Shown here one piece after another: positions 24,750 through 34,209 of a stretch of DNA of 37,875 bases. Position 1 is the first letter of the stretch. Each line of letters begins with the position of its first letter. The position numbers and the translations under genes were made by a program. Location: assembly GCA_023667695.1 (NCBI GenBank), contig JAMOZY010000024.1, positions 1 to 37,875 of the forward strand, read 5' to 3'. The notes beneath the pieces were generated by a model. The model saw nothing but the letters and a program-made list of their open reading frames with translations. It did no database searches and had not been told where the DNA came from. This DNA is from Clostridium sp. (lineage in GTDB: Bacteria > Bacillota > Clostridia > Lachnospirales > Lachnospiraceae).

Positions 24750-26279
24750 AATCGTCGCCGGCGGCTTCCCCGTACAATCATACAGCACCCTATTAACTCC
24801 CTTCACCTCATTCACAATCCGGTTGGTCACCTTATTCAGCACCTCCCATGGAATCTCTGCGCTTTCCGCCGTCATAAAGTCTGATGTGCATACTGCCCGA
24901 AGCGCCACTGCATAGTCATAGGTTCTTTCGTCTCCCATAACACCCACGCTACGCATATTAGTAAGTGCTGCAAAGTATTGTCCCAGGTTCTTATCTACGC
25001 CTGCCCTTGCAATCTCCTCCCGGTAAATCGCATCTGCATCCTGTACAATCCGCACCTTATCCGCAGTTACCTCACCTATAATCCGGATACCAAGTCCCGG
25101 TCCTGGAAATGGCTGGCGGAACACCAGATAATCCGGAATCCCCATTTCCAGACCTGCTCTGCGGACCTCATCCTTGAACAACAGGCGGAGAGGTTCAACG
25201 ATTTCTTTAAAATCAACATAATCCGGCAGTCCTCCTACATTATGATGAGATTTGATTACAGCGGATTTACCAAGACCAGATTCAATGACATCCGGATAAA
25301 TCGTTCCCTGCACCAGGAAATCAACCTTGCCAATCTTCTTTGCCTCTTCTTCAAAGACCCGGATAAATTCCTCACCGATAATCTTCCGTTTTCTTTCCGG
25401 TTCTTCTATGCCCTTTAGCTTCTCATAAAACCGTTCCTGGGCGTTAACACGAATAAAATTCAAATCGTAAGGTCCTTCCGGTCCAAATACAGCTTCTACC
25501 TCATCCCCTTCATTCTTGCGGAGCAAGCCGTGGTCAACAAATACACAGGTCAACTGCTTACCAACTGCTTTGGATAATAACACTGCTGCCACAGAAGAAT
25601 CCACGCCACCGGACAAAGCACAAAGTACCTTTCCGGTACCGATTTTCTCCTTTAGCTCCTGTATAGTATGCTCTACAAAGGAATCCATTTTCCAGTCTCC
25701 CTTACAGCCGCATACTTCATATACAAAGTTTGCCAGCATTTTCTGTCCTTCCTGGGTATGCATAACCTCCGGATGGAACTGTGTCGCATATAATTTCCGT
25801 TCCGGCAGCTCCATAGCCGCCACCGGACATACGGGAGTATGGGCAGTTACCTTAAAGCCTGCCGGTGCCTTTGCAATATAATCCGTATGGCTCATCCAGC
25901 AGATAGTAGTCGGCTCTACATCCTGGAATAACACAGAGGTTCGGTCTACTTCAACCTCCGTTCTTCCATATTCACTAACCGGAGCTGTTTCTACCGTGCC
26001 ATCCAAGACATAAGCCATCAGCTGAGAGCCATAACAGATACCAAGAATCGGTATTCCCAGTTCAAATATTTCCTTCTGATATCTTGGAGAAGCCTCTGCA
26101 TATACACTATTGGGACCGCCGGTAAAGATAATCCCCTTAGGATTCATTTCCTTAATCTTTTCCAGACTCAGGGTATAAGGATGTACCTCTGCATATACAT
26201 TACATTCCCGAACCCGTCTTGCAATCAACTGATTATACTGACCGCCAAAATCCAACACTATAATTAATTCCTGATTCAT
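24738..26279 (-). CDS. guaA: GMP synthase (glutamine-hydrolysing)
   Basis: A 513-residue enzyme that converts XMP to GMP with ATP and glutamine, last step of guanine nucleotide synthesis. The class I glutamine amidotransferase domain (residues 1-190) has the nucleophile Cys82 in GICYGSQL and the HPEV segment; the ATP-pyrophosphatase domain has [13 protein letters not shown]; the C-terminal dimerisation domain ends in the conserved TIEFE. The start MNQELIIV is the only ATG near a Shine-Dalgarno AAAGGA, at a longish 12 nt; an upstream TTG is too close to it. No purine riboswitch is seen upstream. Its 3' end abuts the Rpn remnant. Confidence 0.98.
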   Translation of the reverse strand: MNQELIIVLDFGGQYNQLIARRVRECNVYAEVHPYTLSLEKIKEMNPKGIIFTGGPNSVYAEASPRYQKEIFELGIPILGICYGSQLMAYVLDGTVETAPVSEYGRTEVEVDRTSVLFQDVEPTTICWMSHTDYIAKAPAGFKVTAHTPVCPVAAMELPERKLYATQFHPEVMHTQEGQKMLANFVYEVCGCKGDWKMDSFVEHTIQELKEKIGTGKVLCALSGGVDSSVAAVLLSKAVGKQLTCVFVDHGLLRKNEGDEVEAVFGPEGPYDLNFIRVNAQERFYEKLKGIEEPERKRKIIGEEFIRVFEEEAKKIGKVDFLVQGTIYPDVIESGLGKSAVIKSHHNVGGLPDYVDFKEIVEPLRLLFKDEVRRAGLEMGIPDYLVFRQPFPGPGLGIRIIGEVTADKVRIVQDADAIYREEIARAGVDKNLGQYFAALTNMRSVGVMGDERTYDYAVALRAVCTSDFMTAESAEIPWEVLNKVTNRIVNEVKGVNRVLYDCTGKPPATIEFE

Positions 26280-26391
26280 ACTATATAACAATCCTTTCTT
26301 CCACCTTTGCCATTTCTGTTATCCATTTCTACCTGCTTTGTACATGTATATACGTTCCTTTTCCAATATTACAATCATACAGAAGCGTTCA

Positions 26392-26440
26392 AAGCAAAAT
26401 GTAGAATGAATCATCCGCTTTCTAATGATTCATTCTACAT
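26392..26440 (-). terminator. Terminator of the mutY-DUF3783 operon
   Basis: ATGTAGAATGAATCA (26399-26413) and TGATTCATTCTACAT (26426-26440) form a perfect 15-bp stem; on the minus strand it continues into UUUUGCUUU. It lies about 50 bp past the DUF3783 stop and upstream of guaA. Confidence 0.75.
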
Positions 26441-26488
26441 GATTTAAGAAATATCAGCAAGAGATAGTTTCTTATGGATAAGATTACC

Positions 26489-26935
26489 CTATTCTTCCTT
26501 TTCTGCTTTCGGTTCCGTCTCCTCTGTCTGGGTTCCCGGAAGCTTTCCGCTCATCAGCATGGCATGCTCCTTCTCCAGCTCCTTTGCCAAATCATAAAAG
26601 GTCCATTTCTTATTTGTGCTGGTCAGTACACACTTTAACGGTATGCCTTCCAGTCCGCGTTTCTTAATGTTTGTAAGCATCAGGTCAATCCGCTTATTGA
26701 TTGAAAAGTTATGCATAACAATCACTTCTTCATTTAGCGGCGGATACTGCTCCGGATTCGGATTTTCTTCCATATCCTTTACCCCTGCCAGAAATCCCAC
26801 GGTCTGTCCCAGTTGGTCATCATGAATCGTCTTTACGCGAATCCCCATCTGAACCATAACATACTGCAATTCTCTTGTTCGCTGTGGGTCAGTAAACCCA
26901 TACATTAATACCGTTTCCCCTGTTGGTCTATGCAT
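26489..26935 (-). CDS. DUF3783 domain protein
   Basis: A 148-residue cytoplasmic protein of unknown function. The N-terminal part (VLMYGFTDPQRTRELQYVMVQMGIRVKTI) and the LNEEVIVMHNFS / IPLKCVLTSTNKKWTFYDLAKEL blocks match the small DUF3783 family of Firmicutes. The tail of about 20 residues is rich in Glu/Lys/Thr and disordered. Its ATG directly follows the mutY stop (TAA-ATG), so the two are translated as a pair. The conserved linkage might hint at a repair-related role, but nothing in the sequence shows an enzymatic site. Confidence 0.78.
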   Translation of the reverse strand: MHRPTGETVLMYGFTDPQRTRELQYVMVQMGIRVKTIHDDQLGQTVGFLAGVKDMEENPNPEQYPPLNEEVIVMHNFSINKRIDLMLTNIKKRGLEGIPLKCVLTSTNKKWTFYDLAKELEKEHAMLMSGKLPGTQTEETEPKAEKEE

Positions 26936-27982
26936 TTACCTTTCCTCCTTTAATGTATCTAAAAATGGTCGAAATGCCGATGGCATCGCCACTTCATGCT
27001 CTAATTCTTCCATAGTCACCCATTGAAACTGCTTACACATTCTCCGGCAAGCCAGATAATATCCGGTCATCCTCCACTCGACATGAGAAAATACATGGGT
27101 GTAATTATAATTCATTTTCATCTGCTCCGGTGCTGTTTGCCACTGTGCGGCTACATCTGCTGCCTGCTGTTCTACCAGTATTCCCTCTACATTGGGGAAT
27201 TCCCACATGCCGGACAACAGCCCTTTGCTCCCCCGCTTCCGGACAGCGATTCTGTCACCACATTGCAGAACAAATACCGTCTTATCCTCTAAGCGTCTGC
27301 TCTTCTTTTCATCCCGCACCGGATACTGCTGCCATGTATTATGCTTCCGGGACAGACATATCCCACCCAACGGACATGCTTCACACTTGGGCGCCCCATT
27401 GGGCAGACATACCGTTGCCCCAAGCTCCATCAATGCCTGTGTCAACATACCACATTGCCCCTTGGGATATACCTCTGCCAGCTGTTCCCGAATCTTCTTT
27501 TTCGTAGACTGCTTATCAATATTGGAAGAATCTTCCATTACCCGGGTATACACTCTCAATACATTGCCATCAACTGCCGGCGTGGGCAAATCAAAGCAAA
27601 TGGAGCCAATGGCGCCTGCGGTGTATTCACCGATTCCGGCAAGGGAGACTATTCCTTCATAAGTATCCGGAAATTCACCCTTCCTGTCCTCCACTATGGT
27701 AATAGCAGCCTTCTTCAGATTTCTCGCCCGGTTATAATAGCCAAGTCCTTCCCATAGCTTCAGCAGACGATTTTCTTCCACATCTGCCAGAGCCTGAATA
27801 GAAGGAAGCTCCTCCAGAAATCGCTTATAATACCCCTTTACTGCCTCTACCCGGGTCTGCTGCAGCATGATTTCCGACAACCAGACATGATATGGATTCT
27901 TATCTTTTCGCCATGGCAAATCCCTGGCATGAGAGGGATACCACACTAATAGGTATTCCACCATCTTTTTGCATTCGTCCAT
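26936..27982 (-). CDS. mutY: A/G-specific adenine DNA glycosylase MutY
   Basis: A 348-residue base-excision repair enzyme that removes adenine opposite 8-oxoguanine. Catalytic Glu37 lies in WLSEIMLQQTRV, the helix-hairpin-helix reads LAGIGEYTAGAI (residues 114-125) and Asp138 lies in PAVDGNVLRV. The [4Fe-4S] loop uses Cys192, Cys200, Cys203 and Cys209 (C-x7-C-x2-C-x5-C, one residue longer than the E. coli spacing). Residues 225-345 form the NUDIX-like 8-oxoG recognition domain. Start MDECKK; downstream DUF3783 gene is immediately adjacent. Confidence 0.97.
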   Translation of the reverse strand: MDECKKMVEYLLVWYPSHARDLPWRKDKNPYHVWLSEIMLQQTRVEAVKGYYKRFLEELPSIQALADVEENRLLKLWEGLGYYNRARNLKKAAITIVEDRKGEFPDTYEGIVSLAGIGEYTAGAIGSICFDLPTPAVDGNVLRVYTRVMEDSSNIDKQSTKKKIREQLAEVYPKGQCGMLTQALMELGATVCLPNGAPKCEACPLGGICLSRKHNTWQQYPVRDEKKSRRLEDKTVFVLQCGDRIAVRKRGSKGLLSGMWEFPNVEGILVEQQAADVAAQWQTAPEQMKMNYNYTHVFSHVEWRMTGYYLACRRMCKQFQWVTMEELEHEVAMPSAFRPFLDTLKEER

Positions 27983-28256
27983 GTTATACCTGCTTTATAC
28001 TCATTTTCAAATGACAGTTCAGCCACATTCATAAGCCACAAAGTCTGCACTCCCGTTCCATACTGCATTGGCTGGCGGCTTTTTCAAGAAAACCCTTCTG
28101 TCAATCAAACGCTACCATTATTATATACCTAAATCAATAATTACACAATTCTAATCTGACCAGCCGATTACACCGAAACCCAGTCCTTCCTGCTCCGATT
28201 CCCCTGGCTTCCTCCTCCCGGATGTCCGCTCTCCCGCAGCCGGCGGTCCTAAAACC

Positions 28257-29339
28257 TTACCCTTCATCCACGACCCTTACAATCGTTCCGCCGCCGATTA
28301 CTGCATCTCCCTGGTATAACACAACTGCCTGTCCCTTCGTGATTGCCCGCTGCGGTTCTAAAAAGCGAATCTGCACCCTGCCATTTTCCAAGGGCTTTAC
28401 ATAAGCATCCTGCGCCTGCTGCCGATAACGTACCTTTGCCTGAATCACTCTGTCGCTAAAATCTTCCTGTAGAATCCAGTTGAAATCCTCCGCCTCCAGT
28501 ACAGAATGAAATAAATCTTCATTCCTGCCTAAGACTACCCGGTTCTGCTCCGGCTGAATATCAACCACGTAGTATGGCTTTTCTGCCGCAATTCCCAGTC
28601 CCTTACGCTGTCCAATGGTATAACCATAATAGCCCTGATGAATTCCCAATACCCTGCCTGAGCCGTCTACAAAATCACCCGGTCCGATATTCACATCATA
28701 ATTTTCCATCATAAAACGCTTGTAATTACCATCCGGAATAAAACAGATATCCTGGCTGTCCTTCTTCTCCGAATTGATGAAATCATGCTCCTTGGCAATT
28801 TCCCGTACCTGCTCCTTTGTCAGCTCTCCCAGCGGAAAAACAGTATGGGATAATTGCTCCTGGGTTAGAGAATATAGTACATAGCTTTGATCCTTCGACA
28901 GGTCTGCTCCCCTTTTCATCTGATACTGCACTCCATCCCATAGAATGCGGGCATAATGACCGGTAACAATGACATCGCACTCTAATTCCCTTGCTTTCCG
29001 GTATAAATGTTCAAACTTCAGATACCGATTACACTCAATACACGGGTTAGGGGTATAGCCCTTCAGATAACTGTTCACAAACTTATCTACTACTTTTTCT
29101 TTAAAATCATCTTTAAAATTCACAACATAATATGGAATTCCAATCCGATGGGCAACCCGCTCTGCATCCTCAATATCGTCCAGCGAGCAGCAGGTTTTTT
29201 CCTTTGAAATCCCTATCTCCTCATTGTCATACAGCTTCATGGTCACACCAATGCAGTCATATCCTTTTTCCTTCATCAGCAATGCCGCGACAGAGGAATC
29301 TACCCCTCCGCTCATGGCAATTAATGCTTTCCTTTTCAT
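28257..29339 (-). CDS. mnmA: tRNA-specific 2-thiouridylase MnmA
   Basis: A 360-residue enzyme that thiolates U34 of tRNA-Lys, -Glu and -Gln using a persulfide relay. It starts with the PP-loop ATPase motif [14 protein letters not shown] (residues 8-21). The two reactive cysteines sit in NPCIECNRYLKF (near residue 100) and SQDICFI (near residue 200). The C-terminal beta-barrel (about 210-350, GYYGYTIGQRKGLG) contacts tRNA. No sulfurtransferase gene (iscS or nifS type) is adjacent, although these are often linked in this group. The stop is 275 bp from mutY, and no clear terminator lies in that gap. Confidence 0.97.
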   Translation of the reverse strand: MKRKALIAMSGGVDSSVAALLMKEKGYDCIGVTMKLYDNEEIGISKEKTCCSLDDIEDAERVAHRIGIPYYVVNFKDDFKEKVVDKFVNSYLKGYTPNPCIECNRYLKFEHLYRKARELECDVIVTGHYARILWDGVQYQMKRGADLSKDQSYVLYSLTQEQLSHTVFPLGELTKEQVREIAKEHDFINSEKKDSQDICFIPDGNYKRFMMENYDVNIGPGDFVDGSGRVLGIHQGYYGYTIGQRKGLGIAAEKPYYVVDIQPEQNRVVLGRNEDLFHSVLEAEDFNWILQEDFSDRVIQAKVRYRQQAQDAYVKPLENGRVQIRFLEPQRAITKGQAVVLYQGDAVIGGGTIVRVVDEG

Positions 29340-29366
29340 AATATGTCATCCTTTTTCTCATTTTAT

Positions 29367-29414
29367 AAAAAAATCGTAGTGCAACAGACAGATTCTGCTC
29401 ATCACACTACGATT
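29367..29414 (-). terminator. Terminator of the c-di-GMP cluster
   Basis: Minus strand AATCGTAGTG (29405-29414) and CACTACGATT (29372-29381) pair over 10 bp and are followed by a run of seven T. The loop is long (23 nt). It lies 50 bp past the HD-GYP gene stop. Confidence 0.8.
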
Positions 29415-29464
29415 GTGATTCATATATTTTATTTTCCTGCATTACATCAAGCGCTTAGCAAGCC

Positions 29465-30535
29465 CTATGAAGTAGAATTCTTAAGGCACTCGAACTCTTC
29501 TCTGGCTCTCTTAAAGCATTCCAGAATCTTAGGCGAAAAAGTACCGCATTCTCCGTTCAAAATCATATTATATGCTTCTTCCGGGGTAAATGCCGCCTTA
29601 TATACCCGGTCACTTACCAGTGCATCATAAACATCTGCCAGTGAAACCACTTGTGCTGCAATCGGAATATCCTCTCCCTTTAAATGATCCGGATACCCTC
29701 TTCCATCATACCGTTCATGATGATGCCGGCAGATTTCGTAACAATATTGGAAGGATTCCTTATCATTCAGAAAGGAAAACTTGTTAATGATTTCACAGCC
29801 CTTTACCGTATGCAGCTTCATCAGCTCGAATTCTTCATCGGTCAGCCTGCCCGGCTTCAGTAATACATTGTCCGGTATTGCTATCTTTCCCACATCATGC
29901 ATGGCAGAAGCTTCCACAATCTTTTCCAACTGTTCCGAGGTTATATCATATTCCTTATAAAGCTCTACCAGATGATTCAGAAGTATTCTGGTATAACCCT
30001 TAATCCGCTTAATATGCTCTCCAGATTCCATGTCGCGGAACTCCACGACCTCTGCCAGGGAATCAAGAATCTTATTATTAATCTCTTTCAGCTGAAGATT
30101 CCTTTTCTCCAGCTTTTCTGTCTGTTTCCTTACCAGATGCTCCAAACTATTCTTATGCGCCCACAGGTCAATGATATTTTCAACACGCCGTTTGGCTACA
30201 TGTGGCATAAAGGGCTTTCGGATTACATCCGCTACCTTTAACTCATAACCCTTTTCCTCCGGCATGTCAGTCGTATCACCGGTAATCAATATAACAGGTA
30301 TCTTTTTCATAACACTTTCCGATACATGTTCCAGCACCTGAAATCCATCCATATGAGGCATAATAATATCCAACAGAATAATTGCCAACCGTTTCTCTTC
30401 CGCTTTAATAATCTCTAATGCCTGTTCGCCGTCTTCTGCTTCCAGAATCCGAAAATCATCCTTGAAAATCTCATGCAAAATTGCTCTGTTGGCCTCCATG
30501 TCGTCTACAACCAATATGGTATCCTGTTCCTGCAT
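29465..30535 (-). CDS. Response regulator with HD-GYP c-di-GMP phosphodiesterase domain
   Basis: A 356-residue protein: receiver domain (residues 1-125) with phospho-acceptor Asp56 in LLDIIMPHMDG, a coiled-coil linker (about 126-155) and an HD-GYP domain (about 160-345) with metal-binding HD at 213-214 (MHDVGK) and signature HHERYDGRGYP at 272-282. Members hydrolyse c-di-GMP to pGpG or GMP under control of the receiver. The start is set by GAAAGGA just before the ATG. It lies 68 bp downstream of the Hpt gene and downstream of a GGDEF cyclase, so it probably reads out the same phosphorelay. Confidence 0.95.
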   Translation of the reverse strand: MQEQDTILVVDDMEANRAILHEIFKDDFRILEAEDGEQALEIIKAEEKRLAIILLDIIMPHMDGFQVLEHVSESVMKKIPVILITGDTTDMPEEKGYELKVADVIRKPFMPHVAKRRVENIIDLWAHKNSLEHLVRKQTEKLEKRNLQLKEINNKILDSLAEVVEFRDMESGEHIKRIKGYTRILLNHLVELYKEYDITSEQLEKIVEASAMHDVGKIAIPDNVLLKPGRLTDEEFELMKLHTVKGCEIINKFSFLNDKESFQYCYEICRHHHERYDGRGYPDHLKGEDIPIAAQVVSLADVYDALVSDRVYKAAFTPEEAYNMILNGECGTFSPKILECFKRAREEFECLKNSTS

Positions 30536-30603
30536 TGTCCTTTCACTCCTTACACAAACAAATTCATTACACCAAAAAGACATTCATCCTACAGATTACA
30601 ATC

Positions 30604-30981
30604 TTATTTTCCATTTTCCTTTAATACACTTGAAACCTCCAGATATTTTTCTGTTATTTCATTCATATATTCCTTTGCTTTTACTGATATTTCCTCCGTA
30701 GGATTCTCACAATTACGCAACAGCTCCACCAGACGGGATACGCTGTCCGCAAGAAGAGTCAGACTCAGATTCGCACTGACTCCTTTCAGGGTATGCGCCT
30801 GCCGAAAGGCCTCCGGATAATCCTCCTTCTGAATACATTCCTGCAATTGCTCATAAGTCGGCTCTGTCAGAAATTTATTTAAAAATTTCATATACAAGGC
30901 TTCATTATTCATAAAGCGTTTCAATCCGGTATCTACGTCTACACCAACATTTTTTAATTGTTCTTTTAATTCCTGTTCCAT
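30604..30981 (-). CDS. Free-standing histidine phosphotransfer (Hpt) protein
   Basis: A 125-residue, all-helical protein with the Hpt signature AHTLKGVSANLSL, phospho-acceptor His63. Such proteins pass phosphate between receiver domains, typically from a hybrid kinase to a response regulator. The start MEQELKE is preceded by GAGGAAG about 6 nt upstream. The response regulator HD-GYP gene follows. The hybrid kinase at 10.5-13.1 kb has receivers but no Hpt and is a candidate partner; other hybrid kinases elsewhere in the genome are equally possible. Confidence 0.92.
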   Translation of the reverse strand: MEQELKEQLKNVGVDVDTGLKRFMNNEALYMKFLNKFLTEPTYEQLQECIQKEDYPEAFRQAHTLKGVSANLSLTLLADSVSRLVELLRNCENPTEEISVKAKEYMNEITEKYLEVSSVLKENGK

Positions 30982-31115
30982 CTTTTCTTCCTCATAAAAC
31001 CACAAAATGCTTCAAAATAATTATAATTTTATCCCAAGATTTTGTCAATTCATTTTATACTTTTATAAAAGAAAAATTGGTGTCAAAATTAAACTATTCA
31101 TAATAATATCAAATG

Positions 31116-32453
31116 CTAATTTGTTTTCTGTCGGTTGTAATACAGCTCCTTCGCCTGATACATTCTTTGATCTGCTTCGTCAATGATAACACCCAGGTCA
31201 TTGGGATTTTCCAAATAACCGGCCCCTACCGCAGCGCTGCAGCCCTGTTCACCATCCAGCCTTTTCCGCAGCTTCTGCTCCATAACAGCCATATCCTCTC
31301 TGGAAATATTCTGGCATAATACTACAAATTCATCGCCTCCCAGACGGTAAACCGGATAATCCTTTACCTCTGAACAAACAATGCGGTAGACCTGCCGAAT
31401 CAATTCATCGCCTGCCTCATGTCCATGGGTATCATTCATTCGTTTCAGACCGTTAATATCAATAAAAAAGCAGCCGGCGGATACAAGCTCCCGATTATCA
31501 TCCGGCATGGTATCCCGGATAAATGCATTCCGGTTCAGCGCTCCTGTCATACCATCCGTATAGCCCAGCTTTTTCAGATAATCATCCCTCTTTTTCCGTT
31601 CCAGCAGAAATTGAAAGAAATATGCCAGCATTTTCAATATATTGGAAATTTCATTCAAATTACCCATTCTTGGATTATCAATACCAAAATACCCTGCCAG
31701 CTTCCCCTTTTCTATAATAGGAACGGTAATCAGCGACTGGATATTCTGTGGCTTTAAGGTTTCATACTCTGCTGGAGATTCTTCTTTGATTTTTTCTACA
31801 TCTTCAATAATTACACATTCATTTTCATTAAAAAACGGTATCCAGCGTTCAATTATCGTTATGGGAACATTTTGCAGAGAATCAATTTCACGGGAAACAC
31901 CCTCTGCACACCATTCATATGTATTATCCATACTCTTTCCATGTACATGAAATATATAAGTACGCTCTCCGCCCAGATATTTCCCCAATATTTCCAGCGT
32001 ATTATTGATTGCAATATCTGTTTCTACCGAAGAATACATCATTTTTATACAGTCCATTACAATCCGTTCACTTTCCAGCCGGTTCTTGATTTCCGTTTCC
32101 ATTTTGTGCATAGAATATTCCGTTATATCTTCTGCAATCTCCATCCGGACCAGTCTGCCATCCCACGGAATCAGCTTATCCTTAATGCGGTAGTTTTTAT
32201 TCGTAACGGAATTATGATGTACCCATTCCAGAAATTCCTCCCGGCACAATTCCTCATTTTTGCAATACGAACAGGGGCTTTGAAATCCCTGGAGCAATTC
32301 ATAGCACTTTTTTCCTGCCACCTGCTCCCGGTTCTCATATCCCAGTGCATTCAGCCCTGCCTTATTGATAAATAATAAATCATAATTTTCCATATCGGCG
32401 ACATAAACAATTTCCCTAACGCCATCAAATTCTTCGAGCATGCTTTCCATCAT
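31116..32453 (-). CDS. PAS-GAF-GGDEF diguanylate cyclase
   Basis: A 445-residue, cytoplasmic protein. The N-terminal PAS domain (about 10-115) includes a four-cysteine loop, C50, C60, C63 and C69 (LLQGFQSPCSYCKNEELC). A coiled-coil and GAF domain (about 145-285) and then a GGDEF domain (about 295-440) with intact active-site RLGGDEF follow, so it should make c-di-GMP from GTP. The inhibitory I-site RxxD is absent (EVKD in that place), so product inhibition is not expected. Two adjacent ATGs after AGGAG make the first residue ambiguous by one codon. It is the first gene of the c-di-GMP cluster. Confidence 0.93.
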   Translation of the reverse strand: MMESMLEEFDGVREIVYVADMENYDLLFINKAGLNALGYENREQVAGKKCYELLQGFQSPCSYCKNEELCREEFLEWVHHNSVTNKNYRIKDKLIPWDGRLVRMEIAEDITEYSMHKMETEIKNRLESERIVMDCIKMMYSSVETDIAINNTLEILGKYLGGERTYIFHVHGKSMDNTYEWCAEGVSREIDSLQNVPITIIERWIPFFNENECVIIEDVEKIKEESPAEYETLKPQNIQSLITVPIIEKGKLAGYFGIDNPRMGNLNEISNILKMLAYFFQFLLERKKRDDYLKKLGYTDGMTGALNRNAFIRDTMPDDNRELVSAGCFFIDINGLKRMNDTHGHEAGDELIRQVYRIVCSEVKDYPVYRLGGDEFVVLCQNISREDMAVMEQKLRKRLDGEQGCSAAVGAGYLENPNDLGVIIDEADQRMYQAKELYYNRQKTN

Positions 32454-32522
32454 TTATCTCCTTTTGATTCAGCTATATTTATCAAGAAATCAATTCCATA
32501 CCATAATAGCAATATATACGCA

Positions 32523-32551
32523 ATTATACAATAATGTGTTTTCTTTGTCGA
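32523..32551 (-). promoter_or_regulatory. Promoter of the c-di-GMP cluster
   Basis: Minus strand -35 TCGACA (32546-32551), 17-nt spacer, -10 TATAAT (32523-32528), about 70 bp upstream of the cyclase start codon. It is placed just after the metQ terminator. Confidence 0.75.
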
Positions 32552-32564
32552 ATAATATATACGC

Positions 32565-32598
32565 AAAAACAGAGGCTTTCTAAAAAAGCCCCTGTTTC
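32565..32598 (-). terminator. Terminator of the metNIQ operon
   Basis: Minus strand AAACAGGGGCUU / AAGCCUCUGUUU hairpin (one G-U) with a U-rich loop, followed by UUU. It lies about 50 bp past the metQ stop. Confidence 0.8.
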
Positions 32599-32645
32599 TA
32601 TTCTTCACCAAATCCTGATTCTATCGCGGATACCGGAAATTAAAA

Positions 32646-33524
32646 TCAGAAAACCGGAATCACGGCATTACCATAGGTTTTTTCAATATAACTGCGAACC
32701 TCATCACTTAATACGGCATCTACCAGTGCTTTGGTTTTTGCTGAATCTTCATTTCCTTCTTTTACCACAATGACATTTCCATATGTATCTGCTGCCAGGG
32801 AATCCGAAGCCTCTACCGCAATAGCATCTGCCACATCCAATCCGCCTTCTGCTGCATAGTTACCATTAATTGCTGCAATATCCACATCCTGCAGAGACCG
32901 TACAATCTGAGCCGCCTCGATTTCTTTGATTTCCAGATTCAAAGGGTTTTCCTCTACATCCAGGACCGTTGCCGTCAGACCTGCGCCTTCTTTCAGCGTA
33001 ATTAAGCCTTGTGCTTCCAGCAGCAACAGCGCTCTTGCTTCATTTGTCGTATCATTTGGTACTGCTACCGTTGCACCTTCTGCCAAATCATCCAAAGTGC
33101 CGGTCTTTCCTGCATATAATCCGAAGGGTTCGAAATGAACGGCACCTACCGAAACCAGATGGGTATCATTTTCTGCATTGAAATCATCCAGATATGGCTG
33201 ATGCTGAAAGAAATTAGCATCTAACTCTCCACTTTCCAATGCAGTGTTCGGCAATACATAATCATTGTATTCCACAATCTGTAGGTCATACCCCTGCTCT
33301 GCCAGCACATCCTTTACCTGTTCCAGTATTTCAGCATGAGGCGTTATGCTTGCACCCACCTTGATAACCTCCAGATTCTCATTTCCCTGACTTTCCACTG
33401 CCGTATCAGTAGATGGTGCCTTGGTATCACTGTTGGTTGCCGACGCATCCGATGTGCATCCGGTCAAACCGATTGCTCCCAGGGTAAATGCTGCTAATAA
33501 TAGTGCTTGAATTTTCTTTTTCAT
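32646..33524 (-). CDS. metQ: Methionine ABC transporter substrate-binding lipoprotein MetQ
   Basis: A 292-residue NlpA/MetQ-family lipoprotein. Signal peptide MKKKIQALLLAAFTLGAIGL ends in lipobox LTGC (Cys23), followed by a Ser/Thr/Asp-rich spacer and the binding domain from about residue 52 (VIKVGASITPHAEILEQV; later NYDVLPNTALESGELDANFFQHQPYL-like segment with the family FQH motif). It captures D/L-methionine outside the membrane and delivers it to MetI. The ATG is preceded by AAAGGAG at a good distance and lies 20 bp after metI. Last gene of the operon. Confidence 0.96.
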   Translation of the reverse strand: MKKKIQALLLAAFTLGAIGLTGCTSDASATNSDTKAPSTDTAVESQGNENLEVIKVGASITPHAEILEQVKDVLAEQGYDLQIVEYNDYVLPNTALESGELDANFFQHQPYLDDFNAENDTHLVSVGAVHFEPFGLYAGKTGTLDDLAEGATVAVPNDTTNEARALLLLEAQGLITLKEGAGLTATVLDVEENPLNLEIKEIEAAQIVRSLQDVDIAAINGNYAAEGGLDVADAIAVEASDSLAADTYGNVIVVKEGNEDSAKTKALVDAVLSDEVRSYIEKTYGNAVIPVF

Positions 33525-33543
33525 AATAATCTCTCCTTTACTT

Positions 33544-34209
33544 CTAGTTCCGGATTCGTTTATCCGTTTTATTTACAATAAACATGCCAAGCTCTTGAAA
33601 TATCTGCACGATAACAACCAGTACAAATACCGTAACCCACATGATATTGGCTTGATATCTATAGTAACCATAATTAATCGCGATGGCTCCCAGGCCTCCG
33701 CCTCCGGTAAAGCCTGCCATGGCAGAATAGCCCAACAGTGTAGTAAACGTAATGGTACATCCTACCAGTAAGGAAGGCGTTGCTTCCGGAAGCAGCACCT
33801 TTCTAATAATCTGAAAGGGACCAGAACCCATCGCCTGTGCCGCTTCAATCACACCCTGGTCTACTTCCTTTAAGGAAGATTCCACCATCCGCGCTACAAA
33901 GGGAATCGCTGCTACCACCAGGGGAACGACTGTTGCATTGGTTCCAATGGTGGTTCCAACCACCAGGCGCGTAAACGGCAGTATGGCAATCAGCAATATG
34001 ATAAATGGAATCGAACGGGTCAGATTCACAATAATTCCCAGAATCAGATTCACCGGTCTGCATTGACAGATACCATTCGGAGCTGTAACAAAAAGCAGCA
34101 CGCCCAAAGGAATTCCTGCCAAATAAGCAACAGCCGTTGACATCAGGACCATATACAGACTTTCCAATGCTCCCTGCCATAACAGGGCTAATAATTGATT
34201 AATCTCCAT
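33544..34209 (-). CDS. metI: Methionine ABC transporter permease MetI
   Basis: A 221-residue permease of the binding-protein-dependent family with about five membrane spans. The cytoplasmic EAA-type loop that contacts the ATPase reads EAAQAMGSGPFQIIRKVLLPEA, near residue 140. The start overlaps the end of metN by 11 bp; its AGGAGG ribosome binding site lies within the metN codons, 9 nt upstream. An upstream in-frame extension of 34 codons would run inside metN and is rejected. It forms the membrane channel of MetNIQ. Confidence 0.95.
   Translation of the reverse strand: MEINQLLALLWQGALESLYMVLMSTAVAYLAGIPLGVLLFVTAPNGICQCRPVNLILGIIVNLTRSIPFIILLIAILPFTRLVVGTTIGTNATVVPLVVAAIPFVARMVESSLKEVDQGVIEAAQAMGSGPFQIIRKVLLPEATPSLLVGCTITFTTLLGYSAMAGFTGGGGLGAIAINYGYYRYQANIMWVTVFVLVVIVQIFQELGMFIVNKTDKRIRN

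Noticed and set aside
29478-29500. CTCGAACTC resembling the guaA-end repeat inside the HD-GYP gene
   Set aside because: It encodes the EEFE stretch in a real coding frame and has only the 9-10 bp core, so it is chance identity and not an att site.
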